From an uncultured Oscillospiraceae bacterium (lineage in GTDB: Bacteria; Bacillota; Clostridia; Oscillospirales; Ruminococcaceae): a stretch of 44,071 nucleotides of DNA. This document shows, in pieces, positions 35,925 through 44,071 of this stretch. The notes under the pieces are model-generated. The model saw only the letters and a list, made by a program, of their open reading frames with translations. It had not been told where the DNA came from and did no database searches. The stretch is taken from the NCBI GenBank assembly GCA_910577565.1, contig CAJTNJ010000011.1, forward strand, positions 1-44,071. Reading direction: 5' to 3'. A program made the translations under genes and the position numbers. How positions within the stretch are numbered: position 1 is the first letter of the stretch; each line of letters opens with the position of its first letter.

Positions 35925-37940
35925 GTGAACAAAAACGACCGCAAATCGGTCTCTGATATATTGCGACTTGCTACATTTATTTTGTTATTGGTTTTATTTT
36001 TTTTAATTTATATTATTACGCTTGTAAACTACCAGATAGTAAACGTAGATAAATATATAAAATTGGCTGAAAATAACAATAACACAACCCAGGTGGTACC
36101 GGCAGCCAGAGGTGATATTGTTGACAGAAACGGCAAAAAGCTTGCAACAAGTGTTTTGTCATTAAATCTGATAATAGACAGAGAGTTCCCAATTGCCGAA
36201 CCAAATGACAACAAAGAGGCAGCTGCTTTGAAAGACAAAGAGGGGAACAATATTTTATTAAAACTTATAAGTATGATGTATGAAAAAGGGATAAGTTGGG
36301 ATGACGATTTCCCTATTTCGCGAACGCAACCATATGAGTTCTTAGATGACAAAAAAGCTGAAGGGAACAAGCTAAGGTCAGCTCTTTTTCAACAAAGCTA
36401 TGCAAAAGCGGAAGATACCATATATTTGCTTGCACAAAAATATAATATAGTTGGTTATGATGAACAACAAACTCGAGACATAGCATCCATAAGAGGACAG
36501 ATGTTAGTCAAGGACTTTAGCTATAGTGGCACTTTTACATTAGCAGTAAACATCAGTTCGGACTTTGCAGGACAGATTATGGAGATGAAACACTATCTAA
36601 AAGGTGTTGAGGTTTCTGAAACTGCCACAAGGCATTATTTAAGCGGAGATGTTGCGCCTCATATCATAGGTACAGTTGGGGCAATATATGCCGAGGACGC
36701 AAAAGAGTATATCAGTAAAGGATATGCTATGGACGCGGTAGTTGGAAAAAGCGGAATAGAAAGTGTATTCGAAGATCAGCTGAAAAGTCAAAGCGGCATT
36801 CTTACAATAGAAAGAGACAAAGACGGCAATGTAAAAAATAAATATTATGAAGAAGGCGATGAGCCAAAACCGGGCAACACGGTAAGACTTTCCATAGATT
36901 ATGAATTTCAAAAAAATCTGCAGGAGAGTCTTGCTAGCTTTACACAAACTCATGTAGGACCGGCAGGGTCGTCAAAAGGAGCGGGGCTTGTAGTGCTTGA
37001 TGTAAGCACCGGTGAGACACTTGCAATAGTAAATTATCCGTCTTATGACATTAACTCATATTATAGCGAATATGATCAATTGACAAGCAGTCGCTTAAAC
37101 CCAATAAAAAACAGGGCATTAGTCGAGCTTTACCGTCCGGGATCTACTTTTAAAACATTTATGGCGGCATCGGGAATGCTAAGCGGTATATTTCAACCTA
37201 CAACTTACTATAAATGTGTTAATCCGTTTCCAGGGACAAATATGACTTGTCTTCAAAGTCACCATAGAGGGCCAACAAATGTATATACGGCGCTTGAGTA
37301 TTCATGCAACAATTTTTTTTATAACGTTGCCAAAAATATGGGTATTGATAAAATAGACGAATATGCGCCTTATTTTGGATTTGCAACTGACAGCGGGCTT
37401 GAAGTCTTAAATTCAGACGGGCGGGTAACAAACCCAACATATTATGAAAAGCACGGCATCCAATATTTAGTTGGTTATACATACCAAACAGGAATTGGTC
37501 AAGCGGAAGTTTATGTAACTCCGCTTCAGATGGCTATATCTCAAATGACAATAGCCAATAAAGGAACGCGATATGCGGCTCATGTGGTAAAATCAATAGA
37601 AAAGTTTGATGGCAGCGAGATTATAAATAAAACAGAACCTCAAGTTTTGAGCGAACTGCCAAAGAATAGCAATGCGTGGAAAGTTACAATAGACGGCATG
37701 AAGCTCATGGCCGATACAAGGCCTGTTCTTGCCGGTAAAGATATTGCCGCAAAATCAGGTTCTCCTCAATATACTGACAGCAATTTGAATCTTACAAACG
37801 CAGCGGCAGTTGGCATATATCCGGCATCTAAACCCGAGATAGCAATGGGTCTTATGATAGAAGACGGTGCATCGGCTCAGGACTTTTTTGCTCAAATTGT
37901 TTCAATTTACAACAGCTTAAAGCAGTCAAGACTTAATTAA
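35925..37940 (+). CDS. Penicillin-binding protein 2 (elongation transpeptidase)
   Basis: 671 residues. One membrane span near residues 13-37, then the non-catalytic pedestal (VPAARGDIVDRNGKKLATS, the class B PBP opening) and the transpeptidase domain: RPGSTFKTF with catalytic S407 and K410, S460-C-N462, and K610-S-G in place of the more common K-T-G. It cross-links peptidoglycan during elongation with MreCD. Gene position after mreD matches mrdA/pbpA in other Firmicutes. The start is GTG behind AAGGAGG at twelve bases. The KSG triad is also known in other class B PBPs such as PBP2a, so it need not mean resistance. Confidence 0.93.
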   Translation: MNKNDRKSVSDILRLATFILLLVLFFLIYIITLVNYQIVNVDKYIKLAENNNNTTQVVPAARGDIVDRNGKKLATSVLSLNLIIDREFPIAEPNDNKEAAALKDKEGNNILLKLISMMYEKGISWDDDFPISRTQPYEFLDDKKAEGNKLRSALFQQSYAKAEDTIYLLAQKYNIVGYDEQQTRDIASIRGQMLVKDFSYSGTFTLAVNISSDFAGQIMEMKHYLKGVEVSETATRHYLSGDVAPHIIGTVGAIYAEDAKEYISKGYAMDAVVGKSGIESVFEDQLKSQSGILTIERDKDGNVKNKYYEEGDEPKPGNTVRLSIDYEFQKNLQESLASFTQTHVGPAGSSKGAGLVVLDVSTGETLAIVNYPSYDINSYYSEYDQLTSSRLNPIKNRALVELYRPGSTFKTFMAASGMLSGIFQPTTYYKCVNPFPGTNMTCLQSHHRGPTNVYTALEYSCNNFFYNVAKNMGIDKIDEYAPYFGFATDSGLEVLNSDGRVTNPTYYEKHGIQYLVGYTYQTGIGQAEVYVTPLQMAISQMTIANKGTRYAAHVVKSIEKFDGSEIINKTEPQVLSELPKNSNAWKVTIDGMKLMADTRPVLAGKDIAAKSGSPQYTDSNLNLTNAAAVGIYPASKPEIAMGLMIEDGASAQDFFAQIVSIYNSLKQSRLN

Positions 37941-37968
37941 TTTAAAGTTTTGACTTTTTGATTTTTTT

Positions 37969-38572
37969 AAACCGCTTCTATAAAAACAAATGTATACCAA
38001 AAGGAGAAAGCCATATAAATAAAGAGAAAACTACAAATTTACTCATAAGATATAAATAATCATTAACAACATATAAGCAAACCAAAGTTTAGCATATGTT
38101 CATTTTAAAGCTTTTCAGCTTTTGGAAAATATCTGCCATAACATAATATAATAATAGGCCATAGTGTTAAAAATTCAGATGACTTTTTAACGTGATTTTT
38201 CTAAACTTTGAGTCATATGTTTGAAGGTCACTAATAGTTTAAAAATTTAAGCATTACATTTGCTTGTTTTAAATCGCCTCTATGAAAATGAATATATGCT
38301 AAAAGGAAGAAACCACATAAATTAAATAGAAAACCGCAAATTTGCTCATAAGATATAAATAATCATTAACAACATATAAACAAACCAAAGTGTAGCATAT
38401 GTTAGTTTTAAAAAGTTTTTCAGCTTTTCGAAAACATCTACCATAACACAATAGAATGATAGGACCATAGCATCAAAAAATAAAATATATTTTTCATAAA
38501 TTTTAATTTTAAATAATATTTTTTAACAATTAACTAAATTTTTCTACTTTGCAAAATGACGTAATATATGGT
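37969..38572. repeat. Tandem duplication of a ~302-bp noncoding block before minD
   Basis: Two units, about 37969-38270 and 38271-38572, are aligned with an offset of 302 bases. The first 205 bases of each match at roughly 85% by eye (shared core AAGATATAAATAATCATTAA, and CAACATATAA[A/G]CAAACCAAAG). Similarity then weakens but still shows shared TTTTTAAC and TTTCTA-AACTTTG pieces. The end of unit 2 contains the predicted minD promoter; the corresponding part of unit 1 is degraded. On the minus strand unit 2 has a 32-codon open frame (38346-38444) of a hydrophobic peptide without a ribosome site, broken by a 2-base deletion in unit 1. The minC gene expected near here is absent from the window. 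Confidence 0.8.
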
Positions 38573-38577
38573 AAAAT
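38549..38577 (+). promoter_or_regulatory. Candidate sigma-A promoter for minD-mgsA
   Basis: TTGCAA and TAAAAT with a 17-base spacer; the transcript would start near 38584, about 30 bases before the minD start. It sits at the end of the duplicated block. Confidence 0.5.
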
Positions 38578-38613
38578 TAAAAAATAGTAAAGATTAGGTG
38601 AAAAAGGAGATAT

Positions 38614-39345
38614 ATGAGCAAGGTAATTGCAATAGCTTCCGGTAAAGGTGGTGTTGGAAAATCTACCGTTTGCTGTCATTTAGCTCGGGCTTTAGCATCG
38701 GCCGGACAAGCTACGGTTATAATTGAGCTTGACGCCGGTCTAAGAGGGTTTGACATATTTTTAAACATAAATGATACCGTATATGACCTTGATGATGTAT
38801 TAAATGGAATTTGCACTTTGTCGGATGTTCTGCAAACTGCGCCTGATAATGAAAAACTATCGCTTATTCCGGCACCTGCTAAGTATAGGAACCTACCGAC
38901 AGCAAAGCAGCTTAAAGTGCTTTGCGACACTTTAGGGTCCCGCTATGAGAATATTTTGATTGATCTACCGGCCGGTTATCATTTGACCGAAACTGTTTCA
39001 AAAGTTGCCGATTTGTTTTTGATTGTTGTTACTCAAGATCTTGTTTCAATCCGTGACGCAAGCATGTTTGCGAGTTTTCTTAGAAACGAATGCAAAACCA
39101 AAGCTAGTTTGAGGTTGATTGTTAATAGAGTAAGAAAGGATTTTTTAAAAAAAGGCATTGCAAAAAATCTTGACAGCATAATTGACCAGACACAAACTCA
39201 ACTTATTGGTGTAATTTTGGAAGATGACAAAATACCGCTTAAAACGCTTAAAGGCAAACCGCTAAAAACTAAAAGTTTATCCTATAAAATTTTTGATGCG
39301 ATATGCTCAAGAATAAATGGAGAAACTAAAAGATTGATGATATAA
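38614..39345 (+). CDS. minD: MinD/ParA-family septum-site ATPase
   Basis: 243 residues, slightly short of the usual 265 or so. A deviant Walker A motif KGGVGKST is at residues 11-18 with the ParA/MinD signature lysine K11. ELDAGLRGFDIFLN is the MinD-type switch region, and ILIDLPAG is Walker B. A final stretch (SYKIFDAICSRINGETKRLM) could be the amphipathic membrane-targeting helix. MinD recruits MinC to keep Z rings off the poles. AAAGGAG precedes the ATG. minC and minE or divIVA are not nearby; synteny with pbp2 and mgsA favours MinD over other ParA proteins, but partnership is inferred. Confidence 0.83.
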   Translation: MSKVIAIASGKGGVGKSTVCCHLARALASAGQATVIIELDAGLRGFDIFLNINDTVYDLDDVLNGICTLSDVLQTAPDNEKLSLIPAPAKYRNLPTAKQLKVLCDTLGSRYENILIDLPAGYHLTETVSKVADLFLIVVTQDLVSIRDASMFASFLRNECKTKASLRLIVNRVRKDFLKKGIAKNLDSIIDQTQTQLIGVILEDDKIPLKTLKGKPLKTKSLSYKIFDAICSRINGETKRLMI

Positions 39346-39383
39346 CTATGATATCACGAAGCTAACCTGGGAGGTAATATATA

Positions 39384-39800
39384 ATGAATATTGCGTTGGT
39401 AGCACATGATGCAAAAAAAGAACTCATGGTTCAGTTTTGCATAGCTTATTGTGGCATCTTATCTAGGAATCAATTATGTGCTACCGGAACAACGGGCAAA
39501 TTGATTGCCAAAGCCACAGGTCTAGAGATTTCGCGATATCTTAGTGGTTGCCAAGGAGGAGATCAGCAAATTACTGCACGAATTGCTTATAATGAAATTG
39601 ACATCCTTTTATTTTTTAGAGATCCGTTAGTTGATCGATCTAAAGAAGTTAATGATATAGAAATGCTAAGACTCTGCGATATGTATAATATCCCGGTTGC
39701 AACGAACATAGCAACAGCAGAAGCACTAATTCATGGTCTCGAACGCGGAGATTTTGAGTGGAGAAACTTTGTGAATAAAATAAAACAAGATATATATTAA
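39384..39800 (+). CDS. mgsA: Methylglyoxal synthase
   Basis: 138 residues, standard. NIALVAHDAKKELMV opens the phosphate-binding fold, CATGTTGKLI is the substrate phosphate site, GGDQQITARI has the catalytic base at D60 (Asp71 of E. coli), and FFRDPL follows. The enzyme turns dihydroxyacetone phosphate into methylglyoxal, a bypass when phosphate is short. GGGAGG precedes the ATG 38 bases after minD, so it is probably cotranscribed. The minD-mgsA pairing is seen in other Clostridia. Confidence 0.96.
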   Translation: MNIALVAHDAKKELMVQFCIAYCGILSRNQLCATGTTGKLIAKATGLEISRYLSGCQGGDQQITARIAYNEIDILLFFRDPLVDRSKEVNDIEMLRLCDMYNIPVATNIATAEALIHGLERGDFEWRNFVNKIKQDIY

Positions 39801-40184
39801 ATTATATACCACATTCAATTTAAAGCAACAACAAGATAGCAGCAAATATATAACTTTTATTTAACGAAAATAGATCGTTTGTTAGCTACATAATTGATTT
39901 TAAATGACAGTGCATGTTAACTTAAAATTGCGATAGCTTATAAACCGATTCATTTTTATTCTTGTTTAAATGACACTTTCTAAGAATACTTAAATTAAAT
40001 ATTAAACTAATTGATACTAAATATATTTTCAAATTTACCATATTGTGACAGATGTTTTATATGAAAAATTAAAAGTATTATTTTTTAACTATGCATTTTA
40101 ATACTTCTGTTTTTGTGATATTATTCACTAAACTTTGTGCTATGGTTGCAAATTAATTGTTATTTATAAAGGAGAAGATACTTA
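39801..40184. other. Intergenic upstream of hisS, no T-box seen
   Basis: About 385 A+T-rich bases. I looked for a T-box leader (the conserved GGTGG-ACCGCG core and a terminator), common ahead of Firmicute synthetase genes, and found none. A TATTAT near 40120 is a possible -10. Confidence 0.5.
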
Positions 40185-41468
40185 ATGAAGCAAGATTTGA
40201 GGGCGCCTAGGGGAACTCAAAATATACTGCCGGGCGAAACCACTATTTGGCAGCGAATTGAAAGCAAAGCATTAGAAATTTGCCAAAAATTTGGTTTTTT
40301 TGAAATAAGGGTGCCTACTTTTGAATATACTGGGCTTTTTACAAAATCAGTCGGGGACAGCACAGATGTTGTACAAAAAGAAATGTTTACTTTTCTTGAC
40401 CGTGGCGGGCGTTCATTGTCACTGAGACCCGAAGGAACTGCAGGCACAGTTCGTGCTGTTTTGGAATCTGGCATAATTAATGATGCATTGCCGCTTAAGG
40501 TGTTCTATTTGTTAACATGCTTTAGAAACGAAAGACCTCAAGCGGGCAGGTTTAAAGAGTTTCATCAATTTGGAGCAGAACTTTTTGGTTCAGATTCTCC
40601 TATAGCGGACGTCGAGATAATTAGTATGGCATCTTGCTTTTTTGACGAGCTTGGCATAAAAGGTCTAAAACTAAATCTTAACTCAATAGGATGCAAAAAT
40701 TGTCGAACTGACTATTACCACGCGCTTATTGATTATTATAAACAGCATGTTGATAAACTATGCGATGTGTGTCTGGAGCGGCTCTATAAAAATCCAATGC
40801 GACTGCTTGATTGCAAAACCAAAGAATGTTCAGAACTTGCAAAAGGCGCTCCAAAAATTATAGATTACCTTTGCAACGAATGCAACGAACACTTTGAATC
40901 TGTTAAAAAGCTATTGTCTTTGCAGAAGATCGAATATACTATTAATCCAACAATTGTCAGAGGCCTTGACTATTATACCAAAACTGTGTTTGAATTCACA
41001 TCCAATGAACTTGGCGCTCAAAGCACAGTATGCGGAGGAGGTCGCTACGATAGCTTAGTAGAAATGATGGGTGGCAAACCCACTCCTGCGCTCGGGTACG
41101 GCATAGGCATGGAAAGGCTCATTTTGATTATGAAAGCTCAAAACAACCAGATAACCAAAGTTGAGAAAAGTTGCTATTTATATATTGGAAATATGGGAGA
41201 TGAAGCAGTCAGTGTTGTTTTTGACATAGCAAGAAAGCTTAGAGAAAAAGGGTTTAGTGTTCAAACTGATCTCATGTCAAGAAGCATAAAAGCACAGATG
41301 AAATATGCTGATAAAATAGGCGCGCATTATTCTTGCATCATTGGGGACTTGGAAATGGAAAAAGGCGTTGTCAAAATAAAAGATATGCAAGGTGATAACC
41401 CATTTGATGTGTCACTTGAAAGCTTTGAAGAAGAATTTTGCAGGCAGTTTAAAGATAGGCTGAATTAA
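40185..41468 (+). CDS. hisS: Histidyl-tRNA synthetase
   Basis: 427 residues, standard class II synthetase. PRGTQNILPGE at the N-terminus, LRPEGTAGTVRAV, motif 2 as CFRNERPQAGRFKEFHQFG, the histidine-binding RGLDYYTKTVFEF, then motif 3 GYGIGMERL and the C-terminal anticodon-binding domain. A C-x2-C-type cysteine set (NCRT, CDVC, LCNEC) occurs in the insertion domain. It charges tRNA-His. AAAGGAG is upstream of the ATG. The last 330 bases are duplicated immediately downstream as a dead copy that separates hisS from aspS; the two synthetase genes are otherwise a usual Firmicute pair. Confidence 0.98.
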   Translation: MKQDLRAPRGTQNILPGETTIWQRIESKALEICQKFGFFEIRVPTFEYTGLFTKSVGDSTDVVQKEMFTFLDRGGRSLSLRPEGTAGTVRAVLESGIINDALPLKVFYLLTCFRNERPQAGRFKEFHQFGAELFGSDSPIADVEIISMASCFFDELGIKGLKLNLNSIGCKNCRTDYYHALIDYYKQHVDKLCDVCLERLYKNPMRLLDCKTKECSELAKGAPKIIDYLCNECNEHFESVKKLLSLQKIEYTINPTIVRGLDYYTKTVFEFTSNELGAQSTVCGGGRYDSLVEMMGGKPTPALGYGIGMERLILIMKAQNNQITKVEKSCYLYIGNMGDEAVSVVFDIARKLREKGFSVQTDLMSRSIKAQMKYADKIGAHYSCIIGDLEMEKGVVKIKDMQGDNPFDVSLESFEEEFCRQFKDRLN

Positions 41469-41505
41469 ATGGATAGAAGTATTTAAAAAATTTATAAAAT
41501 ATGTA

Positions 41506-41840
41506 AAACAACCAGATAATCAAAATTGAGAAAAATTGCAATTTATATATTGGAGATATGGGAGATGAAGCAGTCAGTGTTGTTTTTGACATAGCAAGAA
41601 AGCTTAGAGAAAAAAGTTTAGTGTTCAAACCGATCTCATGTCAAGAAGCATAAAAGCACAGATGAAATATTCTGACAAAATAGGTGGTGTTATTCTTGCA
41701 TAATTGGAGGCTTGGAAATGGAAAAAGGCGTTGTTAAAATAAAAGATATGCAAGGCGATAACCCATTTGATGTGTCACTTGAAAGCTTTGAAAAAGAGTT
41801 TTGCAGGCAGTTTAAAAAAATAGTTAAATTAAAGGGGTAA
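41506..41840 (+). pseudogene. Tandem duplicate of the hisS 3' end, decayed
   Basis: This stretch repeats hisS from position 41141 to just past its stop, offset by 365 bases, at roughly 90% identity by eye (shared GATGAAGCAGTCAGTGTTGT and GATAACCCATTTGATGTGTC among others). It would encode only the anticodon-binding domain. It has no start, a one-base deletion after AGAGAAAAAA puts a TAG in frame near 41618, and other small deletions follow. The right edge resembles the sequence just after the hisS stop, so the duplication carried the original hisS-aspS junction with it. Not expected to make protein. Confidence 0.92.
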
Positions 41841-41845
41841 AAGTT

Positions 41846-43636
41846 TTGGAAAATTTAGGAATGATTGGACTTAAAAGGACAAAATATTGCGGAGATTTTG
41901 AAAAAAGTGATATAGGCAAAGTCGTAACAGTCATGGGATGGGTTGCAAAACAAAGAGACCTTGGCAACTTAATCTTTATTGATGTTAGGGATAGAAGCGG
42001 AATAGTGCAGCTTGCATTTAGTGATCAAACCGACAAGGTAACTTTTGATCGTGCTTATGAATGCAGGGCTGAATTTGTAGTTGCCGCAAATGGGGTGGTT
42101 CGCGAAAGAATAAATAAAAACCCCGATATTAAAACTGGAGATATCGAAATTTTTGTTAAAGAGCTCAAAATTTTGGCAAAATCCGATGTACCTCCGTTTG
42201 AAATAGGTGATGGCCTTAAAGCTAACATAGATCTTAGACTTAGATATAGATATCTTGATCTTAGGCGCAGTGAAATGCAAAATACACTGATTATGCGCCA
42301 CAAGATTGTGAAAGCTGCAAGAGACTATTATGATGAGAACGGTTTTATTGAGATTGAGACGCCAATTCTTGTAAAATCAACACCTGAAGGTGCAAGGGAC
42401 TATTTGGTCCCATCAAGAGTGCATGCGGGCAAATTCTATGCACTGCCGCAGTCACCTCAGCTTTATAAACAGTTGATTATGTTATCAGGATATGATAGAT
42501 ATATGCAAATTACGCGGTGCTTTAGAGATGAAGATTTAAGAGCAGATCGTCAACCAGAGTTTACTCAAATTGACCTTGAGATGAGTTTTGTTGATCAATC
42601 TGATGTCATCGAGATAAACGAAGGATTTATTAAAACTGTGTTTAAAAAAGTGCTTGATATTGACATTAAAACGCCGTTTGAAAGAATGCCATATAAGATT
42701 GCCATGGAAAGGTTCGGTTCCGACAAGCCTGACACGAGATTTGAAATGGAACTTGTTGATCTTACGGAGCTTGTAAAAGACACGGAATTTAAGGTGTTTT
42801 CAAATGCTGCAAAAACGGGCAGTGTTCGTGGAATTAACTTTAAAGGCGGAGCAAACAAGATGTCTCGCAAAGAGATAGACATGCTAACTGATTTTGTGAA
42901 AACCTATAAAGCTAAAGGTCTTGCATTTACAAAAATTACCGATGAAGCTCGCAGCTCGAGTTATGAAAAGTTCTTATCCAAAAGTGAACAGCAGGCAATA
43001 TATAATGCGATGAATGCTGAAATTGGCGATTTGATATTGATTGTTGCCGATTTGGACGACATGGTGGTTTATAATGCTCTAGGTGCGCTTAGATGCCATA
43101 TCGCAGATAAATATGAGCTTTATGACAAAGATATATTTTCGTTTTTATGGGTTACCGACTTCCCATTACTTGAATATAGCGAAGAGCAAAAAAGATATGT
43201 TGCAAAACATCATCCTTTTACTGCAGTTAAAGACAGCGATATAGATATGCTTGACAAAGATCCGACCAAATGTCGAGCAAAGGCATATGATTTGGTGCTA
43301 AATGGATGCGAGCTTGGTGGAGGCTCAATTCGTATAAACAACGTGGATATGCAAGATAAGATGTTTAAGGCACTTGGTTTTAGTGAGTCGCAAGCTCGTG
43401 AAAAATTTGGCTTTTTGCTGGATGCATTTAAGTATGGTGCACCTCCACATGGCGGAATGGCATATGGGCTTGACCGACTGGTTATGCTTATGCTTAAAAA
43501 GAACAGCATAAGAGATGTTATAGCGTTCCCTAAGGTACAAAACGCCGGTGAGCCAATGACAAAATGTCCTTCTTCAGTTGAAAAACAGCAGCTTGATGAT
43601 TTGCACATAAGCATTATCGAAGACAAAAATAATTAA
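41846..43636 (+). CDS. aspS: Aspartyl-tRNA synthetase, bacterial type
   Basis: 596 residues, full bacterial length including the GAD insertion. The N-terminal OB-fold has VMGWVAKQRDLGNLIFIDVRDRSG; the catalytic core has SPQLYKQLIMLSGYDRYMQI, CFRDEDLRADRQPEFTQIDLEM (motif 2) and a C-terminal GMAYGLDRLVMLM (motif 3). It charges tRNA-Asp; whether it also makes Asp-tRNA-Asn cannot be read safely from the sequence. The start is a TTG seven bases after GGGGT; an in-frame ATG five codons on is possible. It follows the dead hisS copy and ends in a terminator. Confidence 0.97.
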   Translation: MENLGMIGLKRTKYCGDFEKSDIGKVVTVMGWVAKQRDLGNLIFIDVRDRSGIVQLAFSDQTDKVTFDRAYECRAEFVVAANGVVRERINKNPDIKTGDIEIFVKELKILAKSDVPPFEIGDGLKANIDLRLRYRYLDLRRSEMQNTLIMRHKIVKAARDYYDENGFIEIETPILVKSTPEGARDYLVPSRVHAGKFYALPQSPQLYKQLIMLSGYDRYMQITRCFRDEDLRADRQPEFTQIDLEMSFVDQSDVIEINEGFIKTVFKKVLDIDIKTPFERMPYKIAMERFGSDKPDTRFEMELVDLTELVKDTEFKVFSNAAKTGSVRGINFKGGANKMSRKEIDMLTDFVKTYKAKGLAFTKITDEARSSSYEKFLSKSEQQAIYNAMNAEIGDLILIVADLDDMVVYNALGALRCHIADKYELYDKDIFSFLWVTDFPLLEYSEEQKRYVAKHHPFTAVKDSDIDMLDKDPTKCRAKAYDLVLNGCELGGGSIRINNVDMQDKMFKALGFSESQAREKFGFLLDAFKYGAPPHGGMAYGLDRLVMLMLKKNSIRDVIAFPKVQNAGEPMTKCPSSVEKQQLDDLHISIIEDKNN

Positions 43637-43643
43637 ATACGAC

Positions 43644-43678
43644 AAAAGCGATGGATTATTATAATTCACCGCTTTTAT
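43644..43678 (+). terminator. Terminator of aspS
   Basis: A 15-bp stem with one mismatch and one G-U pair (AAAAGCG arm against CGCTTTT) around a three-base loop, starting eight bases after the stop. Confidence 0.85.
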
Positions 43679-43799
43679 ATATTCTTGTTTAAAAATTTAA
43701 ATATCTAGGTTATGTCCACACGAACAGTGAAAAAATATAATCAAAAAGATATAGACTGAACAGCACAAAAAAGACCTTTATAGTAGAAGATATTAAATT

Positions 43800-44071
43800 T
43801 TAAGTAACAAACTGACTTCGAAATTCCATCGTGGGTAGCTTTGATTTTAGCTGCATTCTTTCGTTGTTGTAAAAATAGATGTATCCGTCTATGAAAAGAC
43901 AAGCGTCCTCATAAGTTTTAAGTTTGGCTCGATAAATATACTCTGTTTTTATAATGCAAAAGAAATTTTCGCCTAAGGCATTGTCATACGGATTTCTGCG
44001 TCTTGACCATTGATGATGTTATGTTGTATTTTAAGTCAGCTTAAAATACGGATGCGATGTATATTGAAAGC
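43800..44071 (-). pseudogene. IS3-family OrfB transposase, C-terminal remains (continues past window)
   Basis: On the minus strand the last 67 codons before a TAA at 43800-43802 read as the integrase C-terminus of IS3-type elements: SRRRNPYDNALGENFF (the DDE glutamate region), IIKTEYIYRAKLKTYEDACLFI, and YIYFYNNERMQ. Upstream (44010 to the edge) the preceding block FQYTSHPYFKLT and a KYNITSSM-like segment are in different frames, showing at least two small indels. The gene is therefore broken already inside the window; the remainder lies beyond the edge. Confidence 0.82.

Noticed and set aside
38346..38444. 32-codon minus-strand small-peptide gene in repeat unit 2, type I toxin-like
   Set aside because: No ribosome site, and the corresponding frame is broken in unit 1 with mostly replacement changes; kept only as a note under the duplication.
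39801..40184. T-box riboswitch ahead of hisS
   Set aside because: Neither the conserved antiterminator core nor a terminator hairpin is present.

Overview
The window reads as chromosome of a low-GC (strongly A+T-rich by eye), anaerobic, endospore-forming Clostridia-type Firmicute. The support is: spore genes (a SpoVAF/GerA-type protein, yabP, yabQ), a strictly anaerobic ribonucleotide reductase pair (nrdD-nrdG), pyruvate phosphate dikinase, NADP-type glutamate dehydrogenase, the Firmicute rqcP-yabP-yabQ-divIC-yabR cluster, a mreB/mreCD/PBP2/minD/mgsA block and hisS-aspS. Real genes have clear GGAGG-type ribosome sites, and TTG or GTG starts are common (rqcP, divIC, mreC, pbp2, aspS, the phosphatase). 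TGA is used as a stop (yabP, mreD), so the code is standard. No tRNA, rRNA, CRISPR array or prophage was recognised.

Layout. 1-2430: an insertion-sequence graveyard (two oppositely oriented IS5-type transposase remains, an internally deleted IS1-type element with both ends, a second IS5-type relic). 2883-4301: lone spore germination protein. 5238-5609: lone MazF/EndoA toxin. 6473-9405: nrdDG with a promoter, a near-perfect NrdR box and a terminator. 9444-11574: DtxR/MntR-type regulator followed on the same strand by a GH13 alpha-glucosidase whose reading frame lacks a normal start codon. 11.8-12.45 kb: another IS1-type relic carrying a 24-bp triplication. 12.5-16.6 kb: histidine phosphatase, XRE regulator behind a perfect promoter with 21-bp direct repeats, mtnN, ung, and a zinc-ribbon protein. 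16.96-19.83 kb: hup (perfect sigma-A promoter), then rqcP, yabP, yabQ, divIC, yabR, which join ribosome rescue, spore coat/cortex formation and division. 19.9-20.7 kb: the most complete IS1-type relic. 21.4-23.3 kb: gdhA and an inverted, internally deleted IS1-type relic. 23.4-25.7 kb: a secreted GLUG-repeat protein built by internal duplication. 26.3-29 kb: ppdK. 29.5-31.9 kb: zapA and a U32-family protein. 32.5-39.8 kb: mreB, then (after a terminator and a long gap) mreC-mreD-pbp2, a tandemly duplicated noncoding block, minD and mgsA. 40.2-43.7 kb: hisS, a decayed copy of the hisS 3' end, and aspS. 43.8 kb to the end: an IS3-type transposase relic.

Two themes stand out. All recognisable transposase genes are broken and intergenic gaps of 0.3-0.9 kb are frequent, which suggests past IS expansion followed by decay. 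Local tandem duplication is repeatedly visible at many scales: 21 bp, 24 bp, 78 bp, about 300 bp, 365 bp and about 1.08 kb. I did not find a convincing wholly new multi-gene system. The best candidates for a closer look are the DtxR-type regulator/alpha-glucosidase pair with its apparent ATT start, the duplicated block ahead of minD, and the XRE promoter repeats.
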